Assembly (NCBI RefSeq): GCF_034928825.1
Contig: NZ_JAYFUL010000006.1
Span: 1 to 64,000, forward strand
Source of the DNA: Arcicella aquatica
GTDB taxonomy: Bacteria; Bacteroidota; Bacteroidia; Cytophagales; Spirosomataceae
Direction: 5' to 3'
DNA: 64,000 nucleotides
The translations under genes were made by a program, and so were the position numbers. Shown here in pieces: positions 27,200-35,913 of this stretch (positions are counted from its first letter, which is position 1; every line of letters starts with the position of its first letter). The notes beneath the pieces are model-generated. The model saw only the letters and a program-made list of their open reading frames with translations, was not told the DNA's origin and did not search any database.

Positions 27200-28537
27200 A
27201 TGACACAAAAACCAACATTTATTCCAATTCTCATTTTGCTTATCATTGCAATTGGAGCGGCGTTTGTTCCTGCTCCGGGTGCTGCGGTAACGGAAGGTAT
27301 CAATTCAGGCGATACTGCTTGGATGCTAGTATCTTCTGGTTTGGTATTATTAATGACTCCTGGTTTAGCTTACTTTTATGGTGGTATGGTTAACCACAAA
27401 AACGTAATTTCTACAATGTTGCAATCATTTATTGCAATGGGTGTAATTACAGTTATTTGGGTAGTATTTGGCTTCAGCTTAGCTTTCGGAGAAACAATCG
27501 GAGGTTTTGTTGGTAACCCTTCTACTTACTTTATGTTCCAAGGAGTATTTGATGGTAAGCCTTGGCCATTAGCTGGTACTATTCCATTTGCTTTGTTTGC
27601 ATTTTTCCAAATGAAATTCGCAGTAATTACGCCAGCACTTATTTCAGGTGCTTTAGCAGAACGTATTAACTTCCGTGCATTTGTATTATTTATGGTGCTT
27701 TTCTGTGTAGTAGTTTATGCTCCGTTAGCACACTGGACATGGCACCCAGAAGGTTGGTTGTTTAAATATGGTGTTCTTGACTTCGCTGGTGGTACTGTTG
27801 TACACATGAGTGCAGGTTGGGCTGCTTTAGCAGGTGCATTATATTTGAAACGTCGTAAGTCACACGTTGAAGCAAACATTCTTCCTCCAGCAAACATTCC
27901 TTACGTATTATTAGGTACTGGTTTACTTTGGTTCGGTTGGTTCGGTTTCAATGCTGGTTCAGCAGTAGGTGCTAGTCCATTAGCAGTATCTGCATTTGCA
28001 ACTACTCACGTAGCAGCTGCTTCTGCTGGTCTTTCTTGGATTTTATTTGATGTAACACGTGGTCGTAAAGTTTCAGCGTTAGGTTTCTCTATCGGTGCTG
28101 TAGTAGGTTTAGTAGCTATTACGCCTGCTTCAGGTTTTGTTTCAGTAACAGCCGCTATCACAATTGGTACAATCGCTGCTATTATTTCAAACATCGCTGC
28201 ACACTGGAGAGCTAATTCTAAATTAGATGATACTTTAGACGTATTCCCTTGCCATGGTGTAGGTGGTATGGTAGGTATGGTAATGACAGGTTTGTTTGCT
28301 TCTAAAGCAGTTAACGCTGCAGTTGTTGAAACAGAACAAGGTTTCTTCATCACTGGCGACCCAGCTTTATTTATCAAGCACTTAGTAGCTCTTGTAGTTG
28401 TTTCAGCTTTCGCATTTGGTCTTTCATATTTCTTATTATTCGTTACTGATAAAATCATTCCTTTACGTGTAACTGAAGAAGAAGAAAGAGTAGGTTTGGA
28501 TATCTCTCAACACGATGAATTCCTTGCAGAAGCATAA
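27200..28537 (+). CDS. amt: Ammonium transporter AmtB
   Basis: 445-aa Amt/MEP/Rh channel with about eleven helices. The core helices are typical: GLAYFYGGMVNHKNVISTML, FQMKFAVITPALISGALAER, the pore His of YAPLAHWTWHPEGW, and the second pore His of FPCHGVGGMVGM. The N-terminus is hydrophobic and could be a signal peptide as in other Amt proteins. The partner glnK usually found next to amt is not in the window; a prophage integrase follows instead, so a former neighbour may now lie beyond the prophage. Confidence 0.97.
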   Translation: MTQKPTFIPILILLIIAIGAAFVPAPGAAVTEGINSGDTAWMLVSSGLVLLMTPGLAYFYGGMVNHKNVISTMLQSFIAMGVITVIWVVFGFSLAFGETIGGFVGNPSTYFMFQGVFDGKPWPLAGTIPFALFAFFQMKFAVITPALISGALAERINFRAFVLFMVLFCVVVYAPLAHWTWHPEGWLFKYGVLDFAGGTVVHMSAGWAALAGALYLKRRKSHVEANILPPANIPYVLLGTGLLWFGWFGFNAGSAVGASPLAVSAFATTHVAAASAGLSWILFDVTRGRKVSALGFSIGAVVGLVAITPASGFVSVTAAITIGTIAAIISNIAAHWRANSKLDDTLDVFPCHGVGGMVGMVMTGLFASKAVNAAVVETEQGFFITGDPALFIKHLVALVVVSAFAFGLSYFLLFVTDKIIPLRVTEEEERVGLDISQHDEFLAEA

Positions 28538-28552
28538 AATATTAAAACTTTA

Positions 28553-28578
28553 CCACAAGTAATGGTTCTTGTGGTTTT
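28553..28578. terminator. First of two tandem terminators behind amtB
   Basis: CCACAAG (28,553) pairs with CTTGTGG (28,568), followed by TTTTGTTT. It lies 16 bases behind the amtB stop codon. Confidence 0.75.
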
Positions 28579-28590
28579 GTTTCAGAAGGA

Positions 28591-28620
28591 AAGCCCTCAG
28601 ACTATGTCAGAGGGCTTTTT
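28591..28620. terminator. Second tandem terminator behind amtB
   Basis: AAGCCCTC pairs with GAGGGCTT, followed by TTT. It overlaps the N-terminal extension of the integrase reading frame, which is one reason to start the integrase at 28,662. Confidence 0.85.
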
Positions 28621-28642
28621 ATGCTTTTAATAAGCCAAATAC

Positions 28643-28684
28643 CAAAAGTGATGGCACTAAAATGGCAGTAAAATGGCACTTAGA
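28643..28684 (+). repeat. Three 11-bp direct repeats at the integrase start
   Basis: ATGGCACTAAA, ATGGCAGTAAA and ATGGCACTTAG follow one another from 28,651, preceded by AGTG. Short tandem repeats of this kind in front of tyrosine integrases often serve as arm-type binding sites. The middle copy contains the likely start codon of the integrase. Confidence 0.6.
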
Positions 28685-29897
28685 ATTACAAAACATGATT
28701 AAAGAAAATCCTGAGAAGAGAAATCACCTCATTGTACCACCCTCACTTGTCAAGTCTACTGGCAAGTCTGGGTGGTACATTAAGTTTTGGGCTTTTAATA
28801 TGGATTCTCAGAAAAAGGAGAGAGTTCGTATTAAGGTCCATGGAAAAACAGTAGCACAAAGAATTAATGATGCTAACTTAATTATCAAAACAATTACCGA
28901 AGCTTTTGAAAGCGGAGCCTATATCTCTGATGTTACAAGGACTGAAACGCCTGAAGAAAAAGTGATAGATACACTTACTTTTAAAAAGGCCTTAGATTCA
29001 TATTTAATTCATAGAAAGATAAACTTGAAAAAAAGGTCTCAGGAGACTTACACAACATGGTATAATACTGTACTGGAGTTTTTTGAATTGAAAGGCTATG
29101 ATAAGTTTTTCCTAACAAGTGTTACTAAAAAACACATACGGGAATTTTTCGACTACATTATCGAAGTTAAAAACCTTAGCCCAAAAAGTTTTAACGATTA
29201 TATCGGCTTTCTTTCGGGCTTTTATATTTTTCAGGTCGATAGGCAAAATGTCGAAGAAAATATTGTTGTAGGTTTTATCAAACGGATGAAAGTAATTTCT
29301 GGTAAACACGTACCTTATACAATGCCACAAGCTAAAAGTATTTTGGATTACTTTGATAATATTAATGATGAGCAAACAAAGCTATTTTTAGCGTTCAGTT
29401 ATTATACATTAGCCCGCCCACGTGAGGAACTAAGAAATTTGAAAGTAGGGGATATTAAAGAGCATACAATTTATTTCCGCCCTGAGAACGCAAAATCAAC
29501 TGAAAACAGCTACATAGTTATTCCAGAGCCACTCGAAGAACTCATAGTAAAGTATCAACTAAGAGAACAAGACCCAAATTTGTATTTATTCACTCCTAAT
29601 AAGGACAAAGCATTTGTACCGGGAGAAAAAATAACTAATTCTCAATTCTTTTATTTAAAAATTAAAAAGTGTCTTAAGGCGCTTAAATTAACCGATAAAG
29701 AATATGACCTGTATAGTTGGAAACATACTGCTGTTTGTCAATTATTTTTATCAGGAGTAGATATTGAAGCCATTCGCCAACAATGTCGTCACTCAGATAT
29801 TAAACAGACTATTCAGTATCTAAAGGATTTAGGAATGATTCGAAATGCAGAAATAAAATTAAATTTCCCTAGGCTAAACCTTAGCATTGCTAACTGA
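28662..29897 (+). CDS. int: Tyrosine-recombinase phage integrase
   Basis: Site-specific recombinase of the Bacteroidota prophage/transposon type. From ATG 28,662 it has 411 aa. An arm-binding N-terminus and SAM-like core-binding domain (about 100-200) precede the catalytic domain. Catalytic blocks: Arg in LARPREELRNLKVGD, YSWKHTAVCQLFL in place of the HxLRH box (Lys for Arg, as is frequent in this family), His in QQCRHSDIKQ, and the nucleophile Tyr in TIQYLKDLG. The longer ORF from 28,569 runs through a terminator hairpin and is rejected. It is the only clear plus-strand phage gene and lies at the left prophage end. Confidence 0.93.
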   Translation: MAVKWHLELQNMIKENPEKRNHLIVPPSLVKSTGKSGWYIKFWAFNMDSQKKERVRIKVHGKTVAQRINDANLIIKTITEAFESGAYISDVTRTETPEEKVIDTLTFKKALDSYLIHRKINLKKRSQETYTTWYNTVLEFFELKGYDKFFLTSVTKKHIREFFDYIIEVKNLSPKSFNDYIGFLSGFYIFQVDRQNVEENIVVGFIKRMKVISGKHVPYTMPQAKSILDYFDNINDEQTKLFLAFSYYTLARPREELRNLKVGDIKEHTIYFRPENAKSTENSYIVIPEPLEELIVKYQLREQDPNLYLFTPNKDKAFVPGEKITNSQFFYLKIKKCLKALKLTDKEYDLYSWKHTAVCQLFLSGVDIEAIRQQCRHSDIKQTIQYLKDLGMIRNAEIKLNFPRLNLSIAN

Positions 29898-29936
29898 CAA
29901 AATCCCATTTTTGCTGAAACTTTGTAACCATAAAAC

Positions 29937-29971
29937 AAAAAGCCTGACAATTAATAATCGTCAGGCTTTTT
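29937..29971. terminator. Bidirectional terminator between integrase and tape-measure genes
   Basis: AAAAAGCCTGACAA and the complementary TCGTCAGGCTTTTT form a stem with A and T runs on both sides, so it can serve both convergent genes. Confidence 0.92.
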
Positions 29972-29977
29972 ATCTAC

Positions 29978-32900
29978 CTACTTAAACCGAGCCGTAAACG
30001 CCACTAACGCACCCATATCCTTAGTACTCTTTGCAGTGTTGGCAGTGTTATTATTAATGCTCCCTAACAAACGATTTATATCATCTCGCAGAGCTTTTAC
30101 CACATCTAATATTGCTCGCTCCGCCACATTCACATCTTTCAGCTCCTGCACCGCATCAGCTCCGTTTTTACGAATATCTTCCTGAAGCTTTGTATTTTCC
30201 GCAATGGCTGATTCCTGAGCCGACGTATCGCCCAAACCACTGTTATACGCTGGACTGTTCCCATCGCCAGCAGTTACGGCCGCATTGTCTTGAATTTCCT
30301 CTCTTTGTTGCTGCTCCTCACTATCTTGACGCTCTTCTTCTCGTTTTTCACGAATACGTTCCTGCATACGTTCATCAAAACTACCACCATCAGAAAACAT
30401 CAAACCGCCCTCACGATAGATGGGAGCGCCATTTTTGTGCAATGAGCTATCCAACAACTTATCCACCACAGGTTTATTATTTTGATACGTATTCCTCGAA
30501 AGAATCATGATAGGCTCACCACCTTCCATTTCTCCAATTTCATGTCCGCTACTTCTATCTACCAGACTAATGCCAGATTCTCCATATTTCGAGCCGTGTC
30601 TTGGCCCCTGAGCAACACCAGCATTTTTAATAACAGCTCCTTTCTGGGCAAATGTTCTGGAGCTGATAGATGCCACTTGTACGCCCGTCATCACCCCTGC
30701 GGCCGCTGCTGCAATTAACCCAAAAGGCCAGCCAAACATGGCCAAAGATTTAATGATTGCCTGAGCACCATTAATCAATGCCTGGGCGATATCCATTTTC
30801 TTTTGTTTCTCAAAAGCCTCTTTTCTCAACTGTTGCTCTTTAGCAGCATACTGTTTATTCAGCTCGTCGGTTTTCGCTTCAAACTGGTCTTTTGTAATAA
30901 GCCCTTTATTATACTTCTCTTCCCAAGCCTTCAGCTGTTCATTCTTCTCTTTAGTCAAGTTGTTTACATCCTTCTGGAGCTTCAAATCATTCAACTTTCG
31001 CAAGAAATCAAAGCCTTCATTGGCATAATCAGCCACTTTATCGGTGTGGTCCATAAACTTGGAAGTACGCTCACTCAGGTTCTTTTTATCAGCTCCCAAC
31101 TTTGCGGATAACCCATCAATAAAGCCCTTATAATCACCATCCATTAAGCCTTTCAAGCCTGAAAAGAATTTCTTATTGTTCTCGTCTCTTAGCTTATTAT
31201 GTTCTTCCAGCTCCTTGGTTTTCGCCTGTTGGTACTGTGCAGTAGCTAGCGAGCTTTGAGCCAAATACTTTTCATCCAAACTCATTTGGTTGGTTCGGTA
31301 CTGGCGGTGTAGCTCAGTAGTATCCTTTCCAGAAGCAGCTGCTTTCGCCACCTCAGCGTCATAGGCTTCTTTTAAAGCTTTCTTTTCAGCATCTAGCTCG
31401 GTTTGAAGTTTTTGAAGGGTCTCTCTTTTTTCAATATCCAATCGTTGTAGCTTCAACCGTTGGATTTCATCTTGATTATTTTTGGCAGTGATGAGCTCAT
31501 ATTCATTGATCGCTTTTTCAGCATCAAAACTATTCTTTATTCGAGTCTGGCGCTTCTGGTCTTGGTCTTTTTCTATCTCCAGTGCTGCTTTCTTTTCATC
31601 GGCAATTTTCTCGTCCCGGGCTTTTTTCTCCAGCTCGGCGATATCGCGGGAAAGTTTATCATTTAACGCTTGTTCCCAAGCTGCTTTGGTGCTTTGATTA
31701 GCCTTTGAAGTGGCTATTTTCTCAATCTCCTGCTGGGTCTGTAATTTCAGTTTGGCAATATTTCTAGCATTCTCTTCTTTAATGCTATCAATATCCATTT
31801 TCTTGATTTCAGCCAACATCTGCTTATCCTGGGCAATACCATCTTCCTTTTCTTTCTTAGCCTTTTCTTTGGCTTTGGCCAGCTCGTCAGCCCTATGTTT
31901 TACAGCTGCCTTTTCCTTAGCTGTTAGAGTAGCTTTATGTTCAGATTGCTCGTTTTCGGCTATTTTCTTGGCATTCGCCTTGGCATCCGTGGCGGTTTTA
32001 TCATTGGCTTTTTTGTTGTTGGCGTCGTTTTCTTTCCGCAACTCATTCATTTTGCCGTTATAACCTTCATTGAATGAATTGCCTATTTTGGTTGCTCCAG
32101 TTTTGAAAATATCGGATAATTTTCCAAAATCAAAAGTCGTAAATGCTTTAAAAGCATCTGAAACCACAGCAATCAATGTTTTTATCGTATTCCATAAACC
32201 CGCCACAGAAGCTTTTACAGCATCACTTTTTTCATACCAAGTAGCAAATGCTCCGACTAATATCGCAATAACAGCAATGACCGCACCTATTGGGTTTGCA
32301 CTCATTACAGTATTTAAAGCTGTTTGAGCAATCGTGACGCTTTGTGTGGCTATAGCCCTAGCTTTCTCAACCGCAGCATAAGCCAAACTGGTAGCAGTAG
32401 CAATAATCAATTGACCATTGAAAGCAAGAATAGCCGCTCCCAAAGCCAAAATCATGGTTTTGTTTTCAGAAATAAATTCGGGTACAGCTCTAATTACATT
32501 CACAAAAGTGATAAAACCAGCGGTTATTTTAACCAATATAGGCTCTAATCCTGCACCAATTTCAGTCTTTAAAGTGGCCATCGTAGCAGTGGCCTGCTTA
32601 CTTTGAAAGTCTAGTGTACTGGTATTTTTGGCTGCTTGGGTATAGGCTTCTGTAGTACCTGTAAGCTTTTTGGTAAGTTCAGTAATTTCTTTGCCGTGGG
32701 TTACGATATGCTGGGCCGCTACTACGTTTTCTTTACCAAACATCTTCGCAATTTCAGCAGTACTCATCTGTTTTTTACCAAGATTTTCAATGGCTTTATC
32801 AAGTCCAACAATTTGCGGATTAGTTTCTTTTGAGCCTGCCGAGAGGGTTAATAAGACGTTTTTAAGTTGGTTACCCGCTTCACCGCCTTTTAATGATATC

Positions 32901-33859
32901 GTAGAAAGTGATTGTAATACCGCATTGGTTTGCTCAAAACTAACTTTAGAGGCGGCTGCTACTGTACCTGAGTTTTTTAAGGCTCCAGCCATTTCTTCAA
33001 TCTCTGCCGAGCCTTCTTTTGCACCTGCTGCCATCACGTTAATGAACCTACTGGCCGAGCTGGCTGGTTCGCCAAACTGGTTTAAGCTACTGGCCAAAGC
33101 ATCAGTAGCAGGACCGAGTTCCATTTTAGAGGCCTGAGCCAACTTGATGGCTTCATTAGTAGTGGCCGCTAACAGTTCTTTTTGTTCAAGCAATTCGGGT
33201 TTTGCAGAAGCCATCATCTTATATGCTTCGAGCATATCGCTCCCTAACATACCAAATTCAGGCCCCGTCTCTTTCGCTTGATCGGTTAAATATTTCAATT
33301 CATCACCCACCAAACCTGTAACAGCTGAAAGGTCGGCAGCCGAACTTTGAAATGTCTTAAATTCTCTAACAGAATCACTTACAAAATCATAAATCGCTTT
33401 ACCAGCTTCAAAAACGGACATGACAGAAAAAGCCCTTGTAAAGTCTTCTTTGAACTGTTCCCAAATGCCTTTTTGCGATTCAGCTTCATTGCCAATCCCT
33501 CGCATATCTTGCCGTACTTCTGCCAATATTGGGTTAATTTCAGCGAGTCTATGAGCGGCCGCATTGTATTCATCAGACCCCACCACACTATCTTTCATGA
33601 CACGCACTAAGTCGCCTTGCAATGCAGTAAGTTGCTTAACCGTCAGCTGGGTGACATCCATTTGCTGACGAGCAGTTTCAAGGGCCGCTTCTAAATCTTT
33701 TACATCCCTTCTGGCATCAGTCCACTCCTTTGTCCCTTTTTCAAGTAAAGCCATTTTATCCCTAGCTTCTTGAAGGGAAGATTCAATTTTGGATAATTCA
33801 GAAACAAAGGGCTGGCCATTAAGGCGAAAAACGATGGTACTTTCTTCTACTAAATTCAT
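29978..33859 (-). CDS. Phage tail tape-measure protein
   Basis: 1293 aa, the longest gene in the window. N-terminal coiled coil (1-130) is followed by the TIGR01760-like core (about 150-460) with the block MLGSDMLEAYKMMASAKPEL and LKNVLLTLSAG. Hydrophobic helices lie at about 480-580 (MILALGAAILAFNGQLIIAT; IGAVIAVIAILVGAFATWYE). A very long Lys/Glu/Ala coiled coil covers about 620-1060. A second hydrophobic Ala/Gly stretch (about 1090-1120) and a Gln/Glu-rich end follow. In long-tailed phages the tape measure sets tail length, here roughly 190 nm if the usual ratio applies. It is the last gene of the late region and ends at a terminator. Confidence 0.95.
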   Translation of the reverse strand: MNLVEESTIVFRLNGQPFVSELSKIESSLQEARDKMALLEKGTKEWTDARRDVKDLEAALETARQQMDVTQLTVKQLTALQGDLVRVMKDSVVGSDEYNAAAHRLAEINPILAEVRQDMRGIGNEAESQKGIWEQFKEDFTRAFSVMSVFEAGKAIYDFVSDSVREFKTFQSSAADLSAVTGLVGDELKYLTDQAKETGPEFGMLGSDMLEAYKMMASAKPELLEQKELLAATTNEAIKLAQASKMELGPATDALASSLNQFGEPASSASRFINVMAAGAKEGSAEIEEMAGALKNSGTVAAASKVSFEQTNAVLQSLSTISLKGGEAGNQLKNVLLTLSAGSKETNPQIVGLDKAIENLGKKQMSTAEIAKMFGKENVVAAQHIVTHGKEITELTKKLTGTTEAYTQAAKNTSTLDFQSKQATATMATLKTEIGAGLEPILVKITAGFITFVNVIRAVPEFISENKTMILALGAAILAFNGQLIIATATSLAYAAVEKARAIATQSVTIAQTALNTVMSANPIGAVIAVIAILVGAFATWYEKSDAVKASVAGLWNTIKTLIAVVSDAFKAFTTFDFGKLSDIFKTGATKIGNSFNEGYNGKMNELRKENDANNKKANDKTATDAKANAKKIAENEQSEHKATLTAKEKAAVKHRADELAKAKEKAKKEKEDGIAQDKQMLAEIKKMDIDSIKEENARNIAKLKLQTQQEIEKIATSKANQSTKAAWEQALNDKLSRDIAELEKKARDEKIADEKKAALEIEKDQDQKRQTRIKNSFDAEKAINEYELITAKNNQDEIQRLKLQRLDIEKRETLQKLQTELDAEKKALKEAYDAEVAKAAASGKDTTELHRQYRTNQMSLDEKYLAQSSLATAQYQQAKTKELEEHNKLRDENNKKFFSGLKGLMDGDYKGFIDGLSAKLGADKKNLSERTSKFMDHTDKVADYANEGFDFLRKLNDLKLQKDVNNLTKEKNEQLKAWEEKYNKGLITKDQFEAKTDELNKQYAAKEQQLRKEAFEKQKKMDIAQALINGAQAIIKSLAMFGWPFGLIAAAAAGVMTGVQVASISSRTFAQKGAVIKNAGVAQGPRHGSKYGESGISLVDRSSGHEIGEMEGGEPIMILSRNTYQNNKPVVDKLLDSSLHKNGAPIYREGGLMFSDGGSFDERMQERIREKREEERQDSEEQQQREEIQDNAAVTAGDGNSPAYNSGLGDTSAQESAIAENTKLQEDIRKNGADAVQELKDVNVAERAILDVVKALRDDINRLLGSINNNTANTAKSTKDMGALVAFTARFK

Positions 33860-33922
33860 TTGGTACAGAACATTAGATTATTCAATACCAAGGTAGGGAG
33901 GGTAAATGGGGGAGAGTAGGAC

Positions 33923-33952
33923 AAAAAAAGCCTCTCGATTTAGAAGCTTTGT
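33923..33952 (-). terminator. Minus-strand terminator upstream of the tape-measure gene
   Basis: On the minus strand AAGCTTCT and AGAGGCTT pair with one mismatch and are followed by seven T residues. It would stop transcripts coming from the right, so the tape-measure gene may need its own promoter or antitermination. Confidence 0.65.
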
Positions 33953-34141
33953 TATCTTGTGCTATAATTATCACATGATAATTTTTACTCGAAAGTATAT
34001 TTTTATCGTAAAATAAACCAAATCGGCAATATATTGCCTTATTTAATTATTTATTTACAAATAATAGTATTAAATAACCTTTTGATAATATTTTATATAC
34101 ATCAAGTTTATAATTGAAGATTACTTTGCGTAAGGTAAAAT

Positions 34142-34176
34142 AAAAAAAGGCTACTCTTTTCCGCAAAAGAATAGCC
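34142..34176 (-). terminator. Minus-strand terminator in the 33.9-34.6 kb gap
   Basis: On the minus strand GGCTATTCTTTT pairs with AAAAGAGTAGCC (one mismatch) around GCGG, followed by TTTTTTT. It lies just upstream of the small plus-strand ORF. The remaining stretch 33,952-34,141 is A+T-rich and shows no gene. Confidence 0.75.
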
Positions 34177-34204
34177 ATCAAACAACAATTAAACCAACAA
34201 GAAA

Positions 34205-34387
34205 ATGAAGCTCAAAAAACGTTGGATTACAAGAATCTGGAGGATTTTTGTAACAAAAATTGTGTCTGTTGCTTTTAGTATTAGTACTTTTTTAAAGTCG
34301 CCGATTGGATTAAAAATGTTTGACTTGCTTTTGCTTTTGACTACCTTTTATGTCAAGAATTATCATGATTTATTTAGTAATTACTGA
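34205..34387 (+). CDS. Small membrane protein on the opposite strand of the prophage
   Basis: 60 aa, unknown family. A strongly basic N-terminus (MKLKKRWITRIWRIF) is followed by hydrophobic residues (about 16-30) and a second hydrophobic stretch (about 38-50: MFDLLLLLTTFY). The leader AAACAACAATTAAACCAACAAGAAA before the ATG is typical of Bacteroidota 5' UTRs. It runs against all neighbouring late genes, together with a 32-codon ORF right behind it, so it may be expressed in the lysogen. Holin-like, toxin-like or superinfection-exclusion roles are possible; none is shown. Confidence 0.45.
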   Translation: MKLKKRWITRIWRIFVTKIVSVAFSISTFLKSPIGLKMFDLLLLLTTFYVKNYHDLFSNY

Positions 34388-34407
34388 TTTTTAAACTAAT
34401 AGAAACT

Positions 34408-34506
34408 ATGTATTATCAGTCTAATGAAAAGGTAGCTTTACTAAAGGAATTGCAAAGTTACCTTTTCCATTTTAAGATTCTAAAAAAACAAATTAACTAT
34501 TTATGA
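34408..34506 (+). CDS. Very small ORF (32 aa) behind the small membrane protein
   Basis: MYYQSNEKVALLKELQSYLF and 12 more residues, amphipathic and Lys/Leu-rich. It starts 20 bases after the 60-aa ORF on the same strand. The composition is compatible with a real peptide but the length makes the call weak. Confidence 0.3.
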   Translation: MYYQSNEKVALLKELQSYLFHFKILKKQINYL

Positions 34507-34616
34507 ATTTTGACAATTTAGTTTGTTAATAATTAGAAATACCCTCCAACTCACTAGTTCCCCCACTCAATATTTACCCCTCAAAACTAGGCAATAACTT
34601 CTTCCAAGTATAACAC

Positions 34617-34644
34617 AAAAAAGCCTCTCATTGAGAAGCTTTTA
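34617..34644 (-). terminator. Terminator behind the SRAP gene
   Basis: On the minus strand AAGCTTCTC and GAGAGGCTT pair with one mismatch around AAT, followed by TTTTTT. Confidence 0.8.
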
Positions 34645-34645
34645 T

Positions 34646-35290
34646 TTATGCACTTAGCTTTTCAGCTATCATTAAATTTTCATCAAATGGTGTTTTATAA
34701 TCTAAAATATTTTTTTCACCTGATAAGTATTCTTCATATTTATCAGGTGAAATAATTACTGGCATTCGTTTTCTTGTATTGTGTATTTTAGCCATCATTT
34801 CATTGGCAACAGTTGTCAATATTGAGAATGTGCGAATATATTTACCATTTTCAGGACTTTTCCAGTAAGAAAATATACCACCTAAAGCAAAACTATCCTC
34901 ATCCTTTAACCAAATCCTGTACCTTTCACGTGATTTATCAGGTTTTTGGTGAGGCTCAATTATCGCCTTAACAATTACTAAACAGCGTAAATTTTGTGAA
35001 TTTTTATAGGACATTTTTTCATGTACAGTTTCAATACAAGCATTTAACGTTTTAGTTTGGATAGATTTTGCTTGCTCCAAAGACGAAATATGCGTAGGTA
35101 TTAAACCCCATCTAACTAAACAGATTTTGTCAGGCATATCACACATAATGATAGGCATTTTAGGATTAGTAAATCCATTAAATATTATATCAACTTGATT
35201 ATCCTCGTAATACCTTTTTGTATGTAAACTGGCTTTGTATCTTTTTTCAAGCAATTTATCTGACGGCGGGATTTCTGCATAAAAACACAT
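34646..35290 (-). CDS. SRAP/HMCES-like (YedK family) DNA-protein crosslinking protein
   Basis: 214-aa SOS-response-associated peptidase family protein. Cys2 after the initiator Met (MCFYAEI) would be the residue that bonds to abasic sites in single-stranded DNA. The other conserved positions are recognisable: RWGLIP, Asn and Glu of TLNACIETV, the Glu in VIVKAIIEPHQ, and His in IHNTRKRMPVII. The family shields abasic sites during replication; phages also carry members. Codon and base use are A+T-richer than in the tail genes around it and it has its own terminator, so it looks like a moron inserted between tail genes. Confidence 0.9.
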   Translation of the reverse strand: MCFYAEIPPSDKLLEKRYKASLHTKRYYEDNQVDIIFNGFTNPKMPIIMCDMPDKICLVRWGLIPTHISSLEQAKSIQTKTLNACIETVHEKMSYKNSQNLRCLVIVKAIIEPHQKPDKSRERYRIWLKDEDSFALGGIFSYWKSPENGKYIRTFSILTTVANEMMAKIHNTRKRMPVIISPDKYEEYLSGEKNILDYKTPFDENLMIAEKLSA

Positions 35291-35346
35291 ATCTTTCTAA
35301 TTATAAATACTTTACAAAAATAAAAGAATTATTGACTTTTCAAACT

Positions 35347-35913
35347 TTACCCCTCCAAAGTCATCTCCAAACCATTAGCCACTTCCCTCAAAACCAGCTC
35401 CGCAATACTAGCCTGTAATTTCCTCCTAACATCCCTTACAAAAAGCGAACGTCCTTTATTATACCAACCCTCACCACGCCGTTTAATCTTCAATGAATTC
35501 TTTCTGGAGTAAGCCAAAGTATAAGCCAAACGATTGATGGCAATTGAAGTAACAGGCATTCTGGAAGCACCATAATAACCAGGAATACCCTTAAAAAAAG
35601 CTAAACCCTTTTTCTCAATGTATTCCTTCATACCTTCTACGAGTGGGCCTTCTGGGTCGGGCTTTCCGGGCTTATAGCCAATGGCTTTCATATCCAAATA
35701 TCGGCCGTAGCTATTAAAGGTGACGTTTACTTCTGCATACAGCTCCGAAGCCACTACCATCGTTGATTTTTGAAAATGTTCCAGTAAGTTATTAGTCAAA
35801 ACCAACCCTCTATCCTTGATAAATTTCTGAAAATACAAAACCGCCTGTTCCTGAATCTCATTCAGTTCGGTTTCAAACAGTACCTCCAAGGCTTTAGTAT
35901 CAATATTCTCCAT
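35347..35913 (-). CDS. Phage protein of unknown function (tail region)
   Basis: 188 aa from ATG 35,913. The start overlaps the stop codon of the preceding gene as TGATG, a clear coupling signal. The protein is alpha/beta, with the Gly-rich block AIGYKPGKPDPEGPLVEGMK in the middle and basic residues near the C-terminus (SLKIKRRGEGWYNKGRSLF). It lies between a large tail protein and the SRAP gene. I do not recognise a family; a tail or baseplate part is likely from the context. Confidence 0.75.
   Translation of the reverse strand: MENIDTKALEVLFETELNEIQEQAVLYFQKFIKDRGLVLTNNLLEHFQKSTMVVASELYAEVNVTFNSYGRYLDMKAIGYKPGKPDPEGPLVEGMKEYIEKKGLAFFKGIPGYYGASRMPVTSIAINRLAYTLAYSRKNSLKIKRRGEGWYNKGRSLFVRDVRRKLQASIAELVLREVANGLEMTLEG

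Noticed and set aside
28569..28661. N-terminal extension of the integrase frame (31 codons)
   Set aside because: It runs through the hairpin terminator at 28,591-28,620 and has no integrase-like residues; the ATG at 28,662 is better.
28643..28684. CRISPR-like array
   Set aside because: Only three 11-bp units without spacers; more like integrase arm sites. No cas gene is in the window.
30112..33610. Many plus-strand ORFs of 60-155 codons opposite the tape-measure gene
   Set aside because: They are antisense shadows of a long, regular coiled-coil coding sequence; products are biased (Ser/Phe/Leu-rich) and have no start context.
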